Source of the DNA: Aestuariibaculum lutulentum
GTDB taxonomy: Bacteria > Bacteroidota > Bacteroidia > Flavobacteriales > Flavobacteriaceae
Assembly (NCBI RefSeq): GCF_032926325.1
Contig: NZ_CP136709.1
Span: 1,817,501-1,881,500, forward strand
Direction: 5' to 3'
Length of the DNA: 64,000 nucleotides
Part shown: positions 8,727-17,557 of the stretch, one piece after another
Numbering within the stretch: position 1 is the stretch's first letter
How the letters are laid out: each line of letters starts with the position of its first letter
Notes under the pieces: generated by a model
Told to the model about the DNA's origin: nothing
What the model saw: the letters and a program-made list of their open reading frames with translations, nothing else
Database searches by the model: none
Program-made: the position numbers and the translations under genes

Positions 8727-9438
8727 ATCGTCGTTCTCTTTTTTGATATTCTATAATAGCTTCATACAAATGCTCCTTTGTAAAATCCGGCCATAAAACG
8801 CTAGTAAAATACAATTCGGCATATGCGATTTGCCAAAGTAAAAAGTTGCTTATGCGTTGCTCTCCACTGGTTCTAATAAGCAAGTCTACATCTGGTAAAC
8901 CATGCGTGTAAAGATGCTCATTTATAATTGATTCATCAATCTTTTCCGGCGAAATTATGTTATTTTTAACTTTAATACTAATCTCTTTAACAGTATTTAG
9001 TAATTCTTCGCGCGAACCATAGCTTAAAGCCAGCGTTAAAGTCATTCTGCTGTTACTTTTTGTCTGTTCTATGACCTCCTGAAGCTCGGCATACACTTTT
9101 TGGGGTAAGTTGTTTAAGCAGCCAATAGCAGAGAGTTTTATGTTATTTTCTTGAAGTGTTTTTATTTCTTTTTTTAATGAATTAACAAGTAATTTCATTA
9201 AAGTATCGACTTCTAATTTAGGGCGATTCCAGTTTTCTGTAGAAAAGGCGTAAAGGGTTAGGTTTTCAACACCCAGTTCTGCACAGCATTCAACGGCTTC
9301 TTTTACAGCTTTTGTTCCATTTTCATGACCAAAGGCACGTATCATGCCTTTTTGTTTAGCCCAACGACCATTGCCATCCATAATAATAGCAATGTGTTTT
9401 GGTAGTTTGTTAGGTTGTATGCTTTCTCTTAAATTCAT
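8698..9438 (-). CDS. uppS: Isoprenyl transferase (undecaprenyl diphosphate synthase)
   Basis: A 246-aa cis-prenyltransferase that makes the C55 carrier lipid for peptidoglycan and O-antigen. Family motifs are present: IIMDGNGRWA with catalytic D21, FSTENWNRP, and the C-terminal RTSGEQRISNFLLWQ. I chose ATG 9438 because it lies 1 nt behind the stop of the DUF6089 gene and begins the protein a few residues ahead of the family core; an upstream in-frame start would overlap that gene. It overlaps the bamA start by 29 nt, so the whole unit is probably one transcript. Confidence 0.96.
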   Translation of the reverse strand: MNLRESIQPNKLPKHIAIIMDGNGRWAKQKGMIRAFGHENGTKAVKEAVECCAELGVENLTLYAFSTENWNRPKLEVDTLMKLLVNSLKKEIKTLQENNIKLSAIGCLNNLPQKVYAELQEVIEQTKSNSRMTLTLALSYGSREELLNTVKEISIKVKNNIISPEKIDESIINEHLYTHGLPDVDLLIRTSGEQRISNFLLWQIAYAELYFTSVLWPDFTKEHLYEAIIEYQKRERRFGKTSEQLS

Positions 9439-9439
9439 T

Positions 9440-10126
9440 TTAATTTGTACAATAACATGGCTTTTCTCCAAAGGTATAGGTTAGTGTCACACCAGAGAAT
9501 ACATACCAGTCATTGTTATTTATATTTCCAAATCTGTAGGGTTGCAGATTGCTATCGGCAGGTGAACTGCCATCAAGACCATCGGTAAAGGTGTAGCGCG
9601 CTCCAACTTCTACAGCTAATATTAATCCGTTAATAAACGTTGTTTTTACACCCAGTGCCATCGGTATTCCGAAAGTCCAACTCGAACTGCCTTCGTCGGT
9701 TTGTTCACCGTTAACAAAGTAAGTATCATCATAGTTTGTTAAACTTAACCCGGTAAATAAATACGGTGTGGTTAGTTTACGTCCTGTGTGTAAATCGAAA
9801 TCCATGAAGGTAAATTCCATTCCGGCAGCAATTTCTAGGATGCCGTTAGAGAATTCATAACCACGTTGCTGACGCCTCGGGTCATCAGATTTTGAGTCTA
9901 AGCCTTCTAAATCACTAAAGATAACAGAAGCACGATAAGAGTGGCGTTTACTGCGGTTCCATTTATAAATTCCACCTATTGCCAATTGATTAGGAGAGAT
10001 GTAATTGGTCGCTCCAACATCGCCAATAAAATTACTGCCTCCTAAATAAACTCCTATTTCGTGAATTTGAGCATAACTAACTTGAATGCTTAAAATGCTT
10101 ATTATCAATACGGTTAAATACCTCAT
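9440..10126 (-). CDS. DUF6089 family outer-membrane beta-barrel protein
   Basis: This 228-aa protein has a signal peptide (1-19, VSYAQ) and alternating beta strands ending in an aromatic strand (DWYVFSGVTLTYTF), with a short Cys-containing tail (CYCTN). The start IHEIGVYLGGSNFIGDVG is typical of DUF6089 proteins, which sit in this exact place between nadK and uppS in many Bacteroidetes. The function is not established; location next to bamA suggests an outer-membrane or envelope role. The stop codon is 1 nt from the uppS start. Confidence 0.85.
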   Translation of the reverse strand: MRYLTVLIISILSIQVSYAQIHEIGVYLGGSNFIGDVGATNYISPNQLAIGGIYKWNRSKRHSYRASVIFSDLEGLDSKSDDPRRQQRGYEFSNGILEIAAGMEFTFMDFDLHTGRKLTTPYLFTGLSLTNYDDTYFVNGEQTDEGSSSWTFGIPMALGVKTTFINGLILAVEVGARYTFTDGLDGSSPADSNLQPYRFGNINNNDWYVFSGVTLTYTFGEKPCYCTN

Positions 10127-10225
10127 AAATGTTCGAAAGATTGCAAATATAATAAATATGATTAGCCAATAACAATTTGCTATAAATTGTATTAGTCTAA
10201 AACAACATTTCTGTAAAATTATTGT

Positions 10226-11110
10226 CTAATTGCGCTTGTCTTCGCCCCAAAGTAATTTTTTTCGCAGTGTAGTTAAAAAGCTTTCATTTAAAAGATCAAT
10301 CATTTTAATGGTGAAGTCGGCTTTTTTAATGGTTATCATAGTTCCGTTCTCTAAAGTGGCAATTCTGGAATCTAATGATATTAAATGGCTGTCTTCGCGA
10401 CCGGCCACTTTTAACTGAATTTCGGTAGAGTCTGGAATAATTAAAGGACGTGCACTTAGGTTGTGCGGAGCAATTGGTGCCAACACAAAGCTGTTGTTGC
10501 TTGGCGTGATTACCGGACCACCACAACTAAGAGAATAACCGGTAGACCCCGTTGGTGTAGAGATGATTAATCCGTCGCTCCAGTATGACGTTAGGTATTC
10601 ACCATCTAAATGGGTTTCAACGGTAATCATGGAGGTGGTGTTTTTTCGGCTTATAGCAACCTCGTTTAATGCGAAATTAAGCGCACTTATTTCTTTGTTT
10701 TCTGGAGAGGTTTCTACCGATAATAAACTGCGTTCCGATATTTTGTATTTACCGTCAATAATATTTTGAATAGCGCTTTCGATCTGATCGACCTGTATGG
10801 TTGCTAAAAATCCTAAACGCCCGGTATTGATACCGATAATTGGAATATCCATATCCTTAACAAAAATGATGGCCCGTAAAATGGTACCATCACCACCAAT
10901 ACTTACCAGAAAGTCGAAAGACTTATCTAGTTTGTCGAAAGTTTTAAACGATCGGTACTCGTCTATATGAGGAGAATTTTCTTTTATAAGGTTGAAAAAT
11001 TCGGTTTCGATGTAAGCATCGGCATCTTTTTCCAGTAAATAGGCAAATAAGCGTTCAACCGAAGTTGTTGTCGTTTCGTTGTAAAAGCGTCCAAAAACAG
11101 CAACTTTCAT
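10226..11110 (-). CDS. nadK: NAD kinase
   Basis: The 294-aa enzyme phosphorylates NAD to NADP. The nucleotide-binding GGDG motif lies at 72-75 (SIGGDGTILRA), followed by NTGRLGFLA and the NAD-site motif TPTGSTGYSLSCGGP. Length and order are standard. It lies between a CBS-domain gene and the DUF6089-uppS-bamA genes on the minus strand, with a 99-nt gap before DUF6089 that may hold a second promoter. Confidence 0.97.
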   Translation of the reverse strand: MKVAVFGRFYNETTTTSVERLFAYLLEKDADAYIETEFFNLIKENSPHIDEYRSFKTFDKLDKSFDFLVSIGGDGTILRAIIFVKDMDIPIIGINTGRLGFLATIQVDQIESAIQNIIDGKYKISERSLLSVETSPENKEISALNFALNEVAISRKNTTSMITVETHLDGEYLTSYWSDGLIISTPTGSTGYSLSCGGPVITPSNNSFVLAPIAPHNLSARPLIIPDSTEIQLKVAGREDSHLISLDSRIATLENGTMITIKKADFTIKMIDLLNESFLTTLRKKLLWGEDKRN

Positions 11111-11172
11111 AGGTGTCTTTTTTAATTGAATTAAATAGAAGCAGCGTTTAAAAAGCGGCTAATATTTAAAAG

Positions 11173-11832
11173 TTAAATATTAAGGTATTTATTCAGGTAA
11201 TCTGATCGTTCTTTCAGGCTTTCTAAATAACGGTCTTCATCATGGCCAGAAATGACATTGTAGCTGTATCTTCTAAAGGTTTGTATAATATCACTGATTC
11301 CTCCGGTACTTATTTTTAGGGTGATTTGAATTAAATCGGAATTCATTTTAGAAACAAAAGCACCTAAAAGTCGGCCGTTATTCGATTCAACAATCTGGCT
11401 GATTTCACTAAATGAATAATCGTTAATGCCTTTCTCAACTACGACAACACCTCCAGCTTCAGAGAAAAAAGGCGATTCATTAAATAAACTAATTACATCA
11501 TTTAATTCATAATAACCTAAATATCTGTTATCGGCACCTAAAACAGGCATAATATTGGTAGAATTCACAGCAAAGGCTTCTAAAACATCTAACCAAAGTG
11601 TAGTGTCGCGAACATAGAAATCTTCTAAGGTGTATCGATAATCGTTAACGGTTTTATCGCTTTCTACACAATGCGCATCGGTTTCAGAAAAACAGCCTAA
11701 ATACGTATTGTTATCATCTTGAATAGGAAGGTGAGACCATGTTAATTGGTTAAACACTTTCTGTAACTCACTAATTTTACTATTGTAATTTAGTGGTTTT
11801 ACATCGTTAATTATGTATTGTGATAATTTCAT
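11173..11832 (-). CDS. CBS domain-containing protein
   Basis: The 219-aa soluble protein has a tandem CBS pair (about 1-60 and 68-122, with SHLPIQDDNNTYLGCFSETD and NIMPVLGADNRYLGYYELND), followed by an ACT-like regulatory module (about 130-200, GVVVVEKGINDYSFSEISQIVESNNGRL region). CBS pairs usually bind adenine nucleotides, so it is probably a ligand sensor. It is the first gene of the minus-strand cluster, 62 nt from nadK; this pairing is common in Flavobacteriaceae, but the role is unknown. Confidence 0.87.
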   Translation of the reverse strand: MKLSQYIINDVKPLNYNSKISELQKVFNQLTWSHLPIQDDNNTYLGCFSETDAHCVESDKTVNDYRYTLEDFYVRDTTLWLDVLEAFAVNSTNIMPVLGADNRYLGYYELNDVISLFNESPFFSEAGGVVVVEKGINDYSFSEISQIVESNNGRLLGAFVSKMNSDLIQITLKISTGGISDIIQTFRRYSYNVISGHDEDRYLESLKERSDYLNKYLNI

Positions 11833-12010
11833 GTGTTATACTTTGTTGTTATTTATGGACACATGGAATACCCGAATTAACTCGCTGTAATGTGACTTAA
11901 GTTTCATCATGGGTATTTCATTATCTTACGTTTATCCTATGCAAATTAATCAAAAAAAAAGTACATAAGCCTGTTCTACTTTGTATTTTTGTCTTTTAAA
12001 ACAGCAATAC

Positions 12011-12727
12011 ATGACAAAGCTAAGTGTAAATATAAATAAGATAGCAACGTTAAGAAACTCCAGAGGTGGCGATGTGCCTAATGTGGTGCAATTTGCAAAA
12101 GATGTTCAGGAGTTTGGAGCCGAAGGTGTTACCATACATCCAAGACCAGACGAACGCCATATTCGTTACCAGGATGCGCGCGATTTAAAATCTGTAGTTT
12201 ATACTGAATATAATATTGAAGGAAACCCGATAAAATCGTTTATAGATTTGGTGTTGGAAGTGAAACCTACTCAGGTAACCTTAGTGCCAGATGCCGAAGA
12301 TGCCATTACCAGTAATGCAGGTTGGGATACTATTAAACATAAAGATTTTTTAATTGATGTGATTAAGGAATTTCAACAGAATGGTATTCGTACTTCTATT
12401 TTTGTTGATCCGGTTTTAGAACAAATTGAAGGTGCCAAAGAAACCGGGACCGATCGCATTGAGTTGTATACTGAAGCATTTGCTCACCAATATGGTTTAG
12501 GGAATGAAAGTGCCATTAAACCTTATGCCGACTGTGCCGAATTTGCAAATAAGCTAGGTCTAGGCGTTAATGCAGGACACGATTTGTCTTTAGATAATAT
12601 TAAATTTTTTAGTGATAAGATTCCTGGCCTTTTAGAGGTGTCTATCGGGCATGCTTTAGTTGCTGAGAGTTTATATTTAGGAGTGGAAAACGTGATTCAA
12701 ATGTATTTACGAAAGCTGAAAAAATAA
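12011..12727 (+). CDS. pdxJ: Pyridoxine 5'-phosphate synthase
   Basis: The 238-aa TIM-barrel enzyme condenses 3-amino-2-oxopropyl phosphate with deoxyxylulose 5-phosphate, the last ring-forming step of DXP-dependent vitamin B6 synthesis. Conserved stretches include LSVNINKIATLRNSRGG, GVTIHPRPDERHI, the catalytic-Glu region VTLVPDAE, and NAGHDLSLDNI. ATG 12011 gives the standard N terminus; the ORF can be read further upstream only from a TTG within the promoter. A TATTTTTG box (11984-11991) lies 20 nt upstream. The hydrolase gene follows 6 nt downstream. Confidence 0.97.
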   Translation: MTKLSVNINKIATLRNSRGGDVPNVVQFAKDVQEFGAEGVTIHPRPDERHIRYQDARDLKSVVYTEYNIEGNPIKSFIDLVLEVKPTQVTLVPDAEDAITSNAGWDTIKHKDFLIDVIKEFQQNGIRTSIFVDPVLEQIEGAKETGTDRIELYTEAFAHQYGLGNESAIKPYADCAEFANKLGLGVNAGHDLSLDNIKFFSDKIPGLLEVSIGHALVAESLYLGVENVIQMYLRKLKK

Positions 12728-12733
12728 ACAAGC

Positions 12734-13498
12734 ATGGTATTACATTCAAATATAGTGGGTGAAGGGAAGCCATTTGTTATTCTTCACGGCTTTTTAGGTA
12801 TGGGCGATAACTGGAAAACATTGGGTATGCAGTTTGCTGATCAAGGGTTTCAGGTGCATATGGTCGACCAGCGTAATCACGGACACAGTTTTCATCACCA
12901 AGATTTTAGTTATGAAGTTTTGGTCGAAGATTTAAAGCAGTATTGTGAAATTCATGGTTTAGAGCAAATCGTGTTATTAGGGCATTCCATGGGAGGAAAA
13001 ACTGCGATGTTGTTTGCAACCAAATATCCGGAGTTGGTTTCTAAATTAATTGTAGCCGATATTTCGCCTCGTTTTTATCCAGTACATCACGATGCTATTT
13101 TAAACGGATTAAGTGCTTTAAATTTTGATGAGGTAAAAAGCCGCGGTCAAGCTGATAAGGTTTTAGCCGAATATGTTTCCGATATGGGAACACGTCAGTT
13201 TTTATTAAAAAACTTATATTGGAAAGAAAAAGGCCTATTGGCGCTTCGTATGAATATTGACGTGCTTAAAGAAGAAGTGGCTGAAGTTGGCGAGCCCTTA
13301 CCAAGTTATGCAACCTTTGATGGTGATACCTTGTTTTTACGTGGCGATCGCTCTGAATATATAGGTGTCGATGATGAACCAATTATCAAGCGTCATTTTC
13401 CAAAAGCCGATATTGTAACCATTGCTAATGCTGGTCACTGGTTGCATGCCGAAAACCCAACCGATTTTTATGACGCTGTTATGACTTTTGTGAATTAA
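12734..13498 (+). CDS. Alpha/beta hydrolase (YbfF-like esterase)
   Basis: The 254-aa protein has the alpha/beta-hydrolase fold: the oxyanion HGF at 18-20, nucleophile elbow GHSMGGK with S85, an acid region LRGDRSEYIG, and the catalytic His in NAGHWLHAENP near residue 237. The VDQRNHGHS segment is typical of the YbfF/ABHD11 esterase group, which acts on acyl esters; the true substrate is unknown. It has no signal peptide. It is cotranscribed with pdxJ (6-nt gap) and followed by a terminator. Confidence 0.9.
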   Translation: MVLHSNIVGEGKPFVILHGFLGMGDNWKTLGMQFADQGFQVHMVDQRNHGHSFHHQDFSYEVLVEDLKQYCEIHGLEQIVLLGHSMGGKTAMLFATKYPELVSKLIVADISPRFYPVHHDAILNGLSALNFDEVKSRGQADKVLAEYVSDMGTRQFLLKNLYWKEKGLLALRMNIDVLKEEVAEVGEPLPSYATFDGDTLFLRGDRSEYIGVDDEPIIKRHFPKADIVTIANAGHWLHAENPTDFYDAVMTFVN

Positions 13499-13522
13499 GG
13501 TAATTTCTAAATCAACATATTC

Positions 13523-13564
13523 AAGGCTTCTGAATGCTTGTAAAGTGTTTGGAAGCCTTTTTTG
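13523..13564 (+). terminator. Terminator after the pdxJ-hydrolase operon
   Basis: AAGGCTTC pairs with GAAGCCTT. The inner bases AATGCTT / AAGTGTT extend the hairpin with two wobble pairs around a GTA loop. A TTTTTTG tail follows. Confidence 0.8.
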
Positions 13565-13628
13565 TTATTTCAAGTTTACGATTGAAGAAAAATCTTATAT
13601 TTACTTATTGATAAATTAAAAATTTACA

Positions 13629-14691
13629 ATGAAATACTTACTCATGTTGACTTTTGCTTGCTTAACATTATTAGCAAAGGCACAAACAAATCATCCAGAT
13701 GGCCCATATAAAGAATATTATGAAAATGGTCAATTAAAACAAGAAGGCTTTTATAAGAATGATAAAAAAATTAAAGTCTGGAAAACCTATTAAGACAATG
13801 GGCAACTTTTAGAAGTTTACGTGAATGATAATAACGGAAAGTTTACGGGCATGAAACGAGAATATTCTAAAGAAGGTGTTATTCTAAAAGAAACAAAAAA
13901 TGACGTTGAAGGCAGATTAATAACTTATGAATATGATGAAAATGGGATCTTGTTTTATTCCGTAGAAATTAAGGAGACAAATAATAAGGGAAGATTTGTT
14001 TGGTCTGGAGATTATAAAGAATATTATAAAAACGGAATTTTAAAAGTTGAAAGTCATTATGATAATTACGAACTTAATGGACTTTGGAAACAGTTTTATG
14101 AAACAGGAGAGTTAGAATGGGAAGTTGGTTATGTTAACGGATATAAGCAGGGAGAATATAGGCAGTATGATAAAAATGGAAGCGTTAAAAATTCAGGTAA
14201 TTTTGAGCTAGACAAAAAGGAAGGAGAGGAAAAACATTTTGATTCTAATGGACATCTTTTTGGGGTGTTAAAATATAAAAAAAGGAGTATATAAGAAAGC
14301 ATCAGGGGCTAGTAATCTTGAGGTAGTTGAAGTGCCTGATGGAGTTTTTCAAAGAGTTCCTGTTTATCCCGGATGTGAAAATTCACTTGCAAATAATGGG
14401 AAGAAAAGATGTATGTCTGAAAATGTAACTGCCTTTGTTTCTCAAAAATATAATACTTCTTTTATAAAGGATATTGGCTTGAATGGGGTACAAAAAATAT
14501 ACGTCATGTTTAAAATAGACAAAACCGGTAACGTAATTAATATACGAGCCAAAGCGAAACACGGGGGGCTAGAAGCTGAGGCGATAAGAGTTGTTTCTCT
14601 TTTACCAAGAATGAAACCTGGAATAGTAAGAGGTAAACTAGTTACAGTCCCTTATTCATTACCAATTGGTTTAGCGATTAGAGGTAATTAG
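13629..14691 (+). pseudogene. Broken YwqK/MORN-repeat plus TonB C-terminal domain protein
   Basis: The reading frame from ATG 13629 encodes a signal peptide (MKYLLMLTFACLTLLAKAQ) and a YwqK/MORN-like repeat, then hits TAA at 13791-13793, where family members read Y-Y-DNGQL. The same frame resumes and runs to 14294 with more repeats of the form YYENGQL / YDKNGSV. At a run of seven A residues (14277-14283) it shifts: reading six A residues would join it to the next frame (GVYKKASGASNLEVVEVPDG), which runs to 14691 and encodes a TonB-C-like domain (FQRVPVYPGCE, QKIYVMFKIDKTGNVINI). One ancestral protein of about 350 aa is therefore split by a nonsense change and a homopolymer frameshift. Sequencing error at the A-run is possible but would not explain the TAA. 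Confidence 0.8.
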
Positions 14692-14743
14692 ATAGTTTTT
14701 ATTTCTCATATAATTCGTATATTTCATATCTAACTCTTTAAAT

Positions 14744-15085
14744 ATGAAAACAATAATTAGATTATTAATTAACGCCATCGCGGTATTGGTCATATCGCAA
14801 ATATTATCCGGTGTACATATCGATAGTTATGTTACGGCTATTATTGTAGCTATTGTATTAGCGGTGTTAAATTTATTTGTGAAACCACTTTTGGTATTAT
14901 TTACATTGCCAGCTACCATTTTAACCTTAGGGTTATTCTTGCTAATTATTAATGGATTAATCATTTATCTGGCAGGAAAATTTGTTTCTGGATTTAGTTT
15001 AGATGGCTTTTGGTGGGCTGTCTTGTTTAGTTTGTTACTCTCAATTTTACAGTCCATACTTCAGTCCGTTTTAAAAGAAGATTAA
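14744..15085 (+). CDS. Phage holin family protein (four-helix small membrane protein)
   Basis: The 113-aa protein is almost entirely hydrophobic with four membrane segments (about 5-22, 28-50, 54-78, 86-106). It contains the NLFVKPLLVLFTLPATILTLGLF core of the phage holin superfamily IV (also called YvlD-like). No phage genes are nearby; chromosomal members of this family are common and are not lysis proteins. The function is unknown. It has no Cys or charged active site. The gene is preceded by the pseudogene at 52 nt. Confidence 0.88.
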   Translation: MKTIIRLLINAIAVLVISQILSGVHIDSYVTAIIVAIVLAVLNLFVKPLLVLFTLPATILTLGLFLLIINGLIIYLAGKFVSGFSLDGFWWAVLFSLLLSILQSILQSVLKED

Positions 15086-15204
15086 ATCTTATAGAAATTG
15101 CCTTTCATTTCTGTATTCTATAGGAGTAAATGTGTTAAAAACGAATAACTTGACACCTTCTAAAAATAATTAAGGAAATCGCATAAAATCAAGCAATTAA
15201 AAAC

Positions 15205-15242
15205 TTTGTCGGGTGGTAAAAATATTGTATTTTTGCCACCCG
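15205..15242 (+). promoter_or_regulatory. Trigger factor promoter overlapped by an inverted repeat
   Basis: TTTG at 15205-15208 and TATTTTTG at 15228-15235 are separated by 19 nt, a good match to the Bacteroidetes -33/-7 promoter. The arms CGGGTGGTAAAAATA (15210-15224) and TATTTTTGCCACCCG (15228-15242) pair at 14 of 15 positions plus one G-T, around TTG, so the -7 box lies inside one arm. The start point would be near 15242, leaving the repeat mostly outside the transcript, which fits a repressor site better than an attenuator. Confidence 0.75.
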
Positions 15243-15319
15243 ATTTTAGTTACATTATTTCAGGTTTTACCAAAAACCTGTTTTGTTAAATGCCTGATAA
15301 GGCTTTATATCATTTAAAA

Positions 15320-16654
15320 ATGAATATTACAAGAGAAAACGTTGATGCATTAAATGCTGTAGTAAAAGTAGATATCGCGAAAGAAGATTATAGCGATAAA
15401 GTAGAGAAAATATTATCAGATTACCGTAAAACAGCTAACATTCCAGGATTTAGAAAAGGACACGTGCCAATGGGAATGGTTAAAAAACAATATGGTAAAG
15501 CTGTATTAGTTGACGAAGTAAACAAATTATTACAAGACGCTTTAAATAAATATTTAACTGAAGAGAAGTTAGATGTTTTAGGACAACCACTACCAAAAAC
15601 TCAGGATAATATCGATTGGGATGCAGATACATTTTCTTTTGAATTCGAATTAGGATTAGCTCCGGAATTTGAAGTAAATGTAGCAAGCAACGAACCTATC
15701 GTTCAATATAATATCATCGCTGACGACAAAATGTTAGACGAGCAAGTGGCTAACATTCAAAAGCAATACGGTAAATTGGTATCTCAAAACGAGGTTGCTG
15801 CAGATAGCGAAATTACTGGTGTTTACAGAAACGAAGAGCGCGAAATCGAAAATAAAGTAAACCTTACTTTAGATAGATTTGCAGGAGATGCTACTGAAAA
15901 ATTATTCATTGGAGCTAAAGTTGGTGATGTTGTAACGTTACAAACTAAAGGTCTTTTTGATGATGAGCACGAATTAATGCACGCTTTAAAATTAGGTCAC
16001 GATGAGGTTCACGGTTTAGATATCGAAGTAACATTTACTATCGAAGAAATCAACACACGTGAGTTAGCAGAGTTAGATCAGGAATTATTTGATAAACTTT
16101 TTGGTAAAGACGTTGTAAAATCTGTAACTGAATTAAAACAAAAGATTAAAGAAGATGCTGAAAAGCAATTCGCTCAACAAGCAGATCAAAAACTTTTAAA
16201 TGATGTAACTGAGTATTTAGTTGCAAACACACAGTTTGATTTGCCAGCTGAGTTCTTACAAAAATGGATTCAGCAAACCTCTAACGAAGAGCAAGCAATC
16301 GATAGCGATCAAGCTAAAGAAGAGTACGAGAAGTCAGAAAAAGGAATCCGTTACCAGTTAATCGAGAGCAAATTAATCGTAGATAACGATATCAAAGTAA
16401 CTATGGACGATATCCGAAATCATGCGAAAGATATGATTAAAGCTCAAATGGCTCAGTTTGGTCAAATGAATCCTTCAGATAAAGAGTTAGATGATATTGC
16501 TGCTCGTGTATTAGGAAGTCAGGATGAAGCGCGTCGTATTTCAGAGCAATTAATCTCTCAAAAATTATTAGCGCTTTACAAAGAAAAAGCTAATATCGAA
16601 GTTAAAGAATTAAGTTACGAAGACTTCATTAAAGAAGTTTACGGAGATAAATAA
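15320..16654 (+). CDS. tig: Trigger factor
   Basis: The 444-aa ribosome-associated chaperone and prolyl isomerase binds nascent chains at the exit tunnel. The ribosome-binding motif GFRKGHVPMGMVKK lies near residues 47-60 (canonical GFRxGKxP). The PPIase part (about 150-235) is degenerate, as in other Bacteroidetes, and the helical C-terminal arms follow. I use ATG 15320 (MNITRENVDALNA), the usual family start; an in-frame ATG at 15290 adds ten residues. It heads the tig-clpP-clpX order seen in many bacteria and has its own consensus promoter. Confidence 0.95.
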   Translation: MNITRENVDALNAVVKVDIAKEDYSDKVEKILSDYRKTANIPGFRKGHVPMGMVKKQYGKAVLVDEVNKLLQDALNKYLTEEKLDVLGQPLPKTQDNIDWDADTFSFEFELGLAPEFEVNVASNEPIVQYNIIADDKMLDEQVANIQKQYGKLVSQNEVAADSEITGVYRNEEREIENKVNLTLDRFAGDATEKLFIGAKVGDVVTLQTKGLFDDEHELMHALKLGHDEVHGLDIEVTFTIEEINTRELAELDQELFDKLFGKDVVKSVTELKQKIKEDAEKQFAQQADQKLLNDVTEYLVANTQFDLPAEFLQKWIQQTSNEEQAIDSDQAKEEYEKSEKGIRYQLIESKLIVDNDIKVTMDDIRNHAKDMIKAQMAQFGQMNPSDKELDDIAARVLGSQDEARRISEQLISQKLLALYKEKANIEVKELSYEDFIKEVYGDK

Positions 16655-16686
16655 TCATTTATCTTATAAAGAATAAATGCGTATAT

Positions 16687-16725
16687 TTAGGCTCTAGAAT
16701 TTACTAATTCTAGAGCCTAATTTGT
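16687..16725 (+). terminator. Hairpin between tig and clpP
   Basis: A 15-bp perfect stem (TTAGGCTCTAGAATT / AATTCTAGAGCCTAA) with a TACT loop is followed by TTTGTT. The U-tract is weak, so it may be a partial terminator or a processing site separating tig from clpP. Confidence 0.7.
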
Positions 16726-16807
16726 TGATTAAATATGGCTTTTCTGAAGTCGTAAATTAGTCATTATTTTAAAACTTAAGGATTTAACCTCAATAACAAA
16801 GTACACT

Positions 16808-17482
16808 ATGGATTACGCAAAAGAATTTGAAAAATTCGCGATAAAAGATCAAGGAATTAGCAGTACATACTACAATAAAATTATTAGTAGTATGTATCCA
16901 ACCAATTTAACGCCAAACATTATTGAAGAGCGCCAAATGAACATCGCTATTTTCGACGTGTTCTCGCGTTTAATGATGGATCGTATCATTTTCTTAGGAA
17001 CAGGAATTAACGATCAGGTAGCTAATATTATTCAAGCACAATTATTGTTTTTAGAAAGCACCGATGCTAATAAAGACATTCAAATATACATCAACTCCCC
17101 AGGTGGTAGTGTTTACGCTGGTTTAGGTATTTATGATACCATGCAGTTTATTAAGCCAGATGTAGCGACTATTTGTACAGGTATGGCAGCGTCTATGGGT
17201 GCGGTTTTATTATGTGCAGGAGCGAAAGGTAAACGTAGCGGATTAACACACTCTCGCGTTATGATTCACCAACCGTTAGGAGGCGCTCAAGGTCAGGCAA
17301 GTGATATCGAAATTACAGCTCGTGAGATCTTGATTTTAAAAGAAGAACTTTACAAGATTATTAGTAAGCACTCAGGTCAGGATTACGACAAAGTGTATGC
17401 TGATAGTGATCGTGATTACTGGATGAAAGCTGATAAAGCTAAGGAATACGGTATGATTGACGAGATTTTGGTTCGTAACTAA
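16808..17482 (+). CDS. clpP: ATP-dependent Clp protease proteolytic subunit
   Basis: A 224-aa serine protease subunit that forms the ClpP barrel and works with ClpX. The triad is S129 (GMAASMG), H154 (VMIHQPLGG) and D203 (DRDYW), with the same spacing as E. coli S97-H122-D171. There is a longer N terminus than in E. coli (about 30 residues), which is usual in this group and may be a propeptide. clpX follows after 75 nt. Confidence 0.97.
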   Translation: MDYAKEFEKFAIKDQGISSTYYNKIISSMYPTNLTPNIIEERQMNIAIFDVFSRLMMDRIIFLGTGINDQVANIIQAQLLFLESTDANKDIQIYINSPGGSVYAGLGIYDTMQFIKPDVATICTGMAASMGAVLLCAGAKGKRSGLTHSRVMIHQPLGGAQGQASDIEITAREILILKEELYKIISKHSGQDYDKVYADSDRDYWMKADKAKEYGMIDEILVRN

Positions 17483-17557
17483 AATAAAAATTGTAATTTT
17501 AAAGAATTGTTATAGAGGGATTTATAAAATGTTTTTCTCCCGAAAATTGTAAGATTA

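Noticed and set aside
11981..12010. Upstream TTG start for pdxJ
   Set aside because: It lies inside the likely promoter and adds residues not seen in PdxJ proteins.
14744..15085. Holin-like protein as sign of a prophage
   Set aside because: No other phage genes, integrase or att sites are present; chromosomal members of this four-helix family are common.
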